NCBI RefSeq assembly: GCF_001577525.1
Contig: NZ_CP013015.1
Span: 167,173-231,172, forward strand
Reading direction: 5' to 3'
Source: Candidatus Desulfofervidus auxilii
GTDB taxonomy: Bacteria; Desulfobacterota; Desulfofervidia; Desulfofervidales; Desulfofervidaceae
DNA: 64,000 nt
A program made the position numbers and the translations under genes. This document shows, one piece after another, positions 63,556 to 64,000 of the stretch (position 1 is its first letter; the number at the start of each line of letters is the position of its first letter). The notes beneath the pieces are model-generated. The model made no database searches and was not told where the DNA came from. It saw only the letters and a program-made list of their open reading frames with translations.

Positions 63556-64000
63556 ATGTCTTCATATATCCGGGTTATTGGAGCCTCACAGCACAATTTA
63601 AAACATATCAGTTTTGATCTACCTTTGAATACTCTGACGGTAATTACAGGAGTGAGTGGAGCAGGAAAGTCCTCTTTGGCTTATGATGTCCTTTATGCAG
63701 AAGGACAACGTCGTTATGTTGAGACTTTTTCTCCCTATGCCCGACAGTTTATGGAACGTATGGATCGCCCTGCGGTAGAAAAAATTGAAGGCATACTACC
63801 AGCCATCGCCATTGACCAGCGGCAAACTGTAAAAACCTCACGTTCTACAGTAGGCACCATGACAGAAATGACTGATTTTGTAAAACTACTTTTTGTTCAT
63901 CTGGCCGTTTTATATTGTCCACATTGCGGACGTCCTGTAACGAAAGACACTCCTCAAAAAATTGCAAAAACTTTGTTAACTAATGCACTGGGAAAACGAG
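63556..64000 (+). CDS. uvrA: Excinuclease ABC subunit A, N-terminal part (runs off the window end)
   Basis: 148 complete codons visible. Start MSSYIRVIGASQHNLKHIS, Walker A ITGVSGAGKSSLAYDVLYAEGQR, ETFSPYARQFMERMDRPAVEKIEGI, AIDQRQTVKTSRSTVGTMTE, and the beginning of the zinc region CPHCGRP. Damage-recognition ATPase of nucleotide excision repair. The wording METFSPYARQF and MERMDRP differs from standard UvrA (SLSAYARQF, MEKPD) and resembles the unusually long UvrA paralogues. Confidence 0.93.
   Translation, partial: MSSYIRVIGASQHNLKHISFDLPLNTLTVITGVSGAGKSSLAYDVLYAEGQRRYVETFSPYARQFMERMDRPAVEKIEGILPAIAIDQRQTVKTSRSTVGTMTEMTDFVKLLFVHLAVLYCPHCGRPVTKDTPQKIAKTLLTNALGKR

Overview
The window is AT-rich bacterial DNA and most likely comes from a strictly anaerobic, sulfate-reducer-like Desulfobacterota. 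Evidence: several multiheme c-type cytochromes, an oxygen-defence operon (superoxide reductase, FprA flavo-diiron protein, two rubredoxins, rubrerythrin), a PxxKW cysteine-rich protein, a DVU0298-family protein and a complete GlnE/GlnB/GlnD/GlnA cassette. Archaeal-type PEP carboxylase and endonuclease Q hint at a thermophile or at exchange with archaea. A relative of Candidatus Desulfofervidus would fit, but that is an impression from gene content, not a measured affiliation.

Layout. 1-790: 5' part of an IS110 transposase (minus strand) preceded by a strongly folded non-coding stretch that looks like a bridge RNA. 1.2-9.2 kb: small membrane protein, SDR, methyltransferase, heptaheme cytochrome behind a perfect sigma70 promoter, ssb, archaeal-type PEPC, AmmeMemoRadiSam radical SAM enzyme, DVU0298 protein, MutM. 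9.2-16.7 kb: long minus-strand oxygen/nitrogen-stress cluster, divergent from a PerR/Fur regulator with a near-consensus PerR box between them; the cluster also holds gene remnants. 16.7-25.2 kb: housekeeping genes (TsaC, EndoQ, macro domain, CBS-GGDEF, QueE, M50 protease, MurJ, CtpA).

25.3-34.8 kb is a defence island placed between ctpA and a divergent polysaccharide deacetylase. It contains a helicase gene with its second motor domain deleted, a PD-(D/E)XK-like protein, two copies of a DUF1156 DNA methylase (one truncated, one split by an embedded HEPN-MNT toxin-antitoxin pair), an AAA ATPase with a small partner, and a 655-residue protein of unknown family. At 37.6-38.0 kb a GIY-YIG nuclease gene sits in tRNA-Asn: a 5' half-tRNA lies upstream and the nuclease ORF ends inside the anticodon loop of the intact tRNA.

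38.2-45.8 kb is the most interesting block: six co-directional, tightly packed genes (P-loop ATPase, PLD nuclease, second P-loop ATPase, HerA-like ATPase, unknown protein, GNAT-ABC fusion). It is bounded by inverted copies of an excisionase-type HTH gene, one truncated and now forming the leader of the operon. I cannot assign it to a described defence system. 46.0-49.1 kb holds remnants (DUF4143 ATPase, transposase) and an ATPase-DUF234 gene. 49.2-55.3 kb is a plus-strand run starting with a DUF1573 protein whose in-frame TGA sits on a conserved cysteine (candidate selenoprotein), then HAD hydrolase, QueH, DUF2905, Xaa-Pro peptidase, NDUFA9-like reductase, PurC, TIGR00725 and an MTH1187-type protein. 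55.3-62.5 kb is glnE-glnB-glnD-glnA, followed by a second HEPN-MNT pair and the start of uvrA. A GC-rich palindromic repeat family recurs at five or more places.
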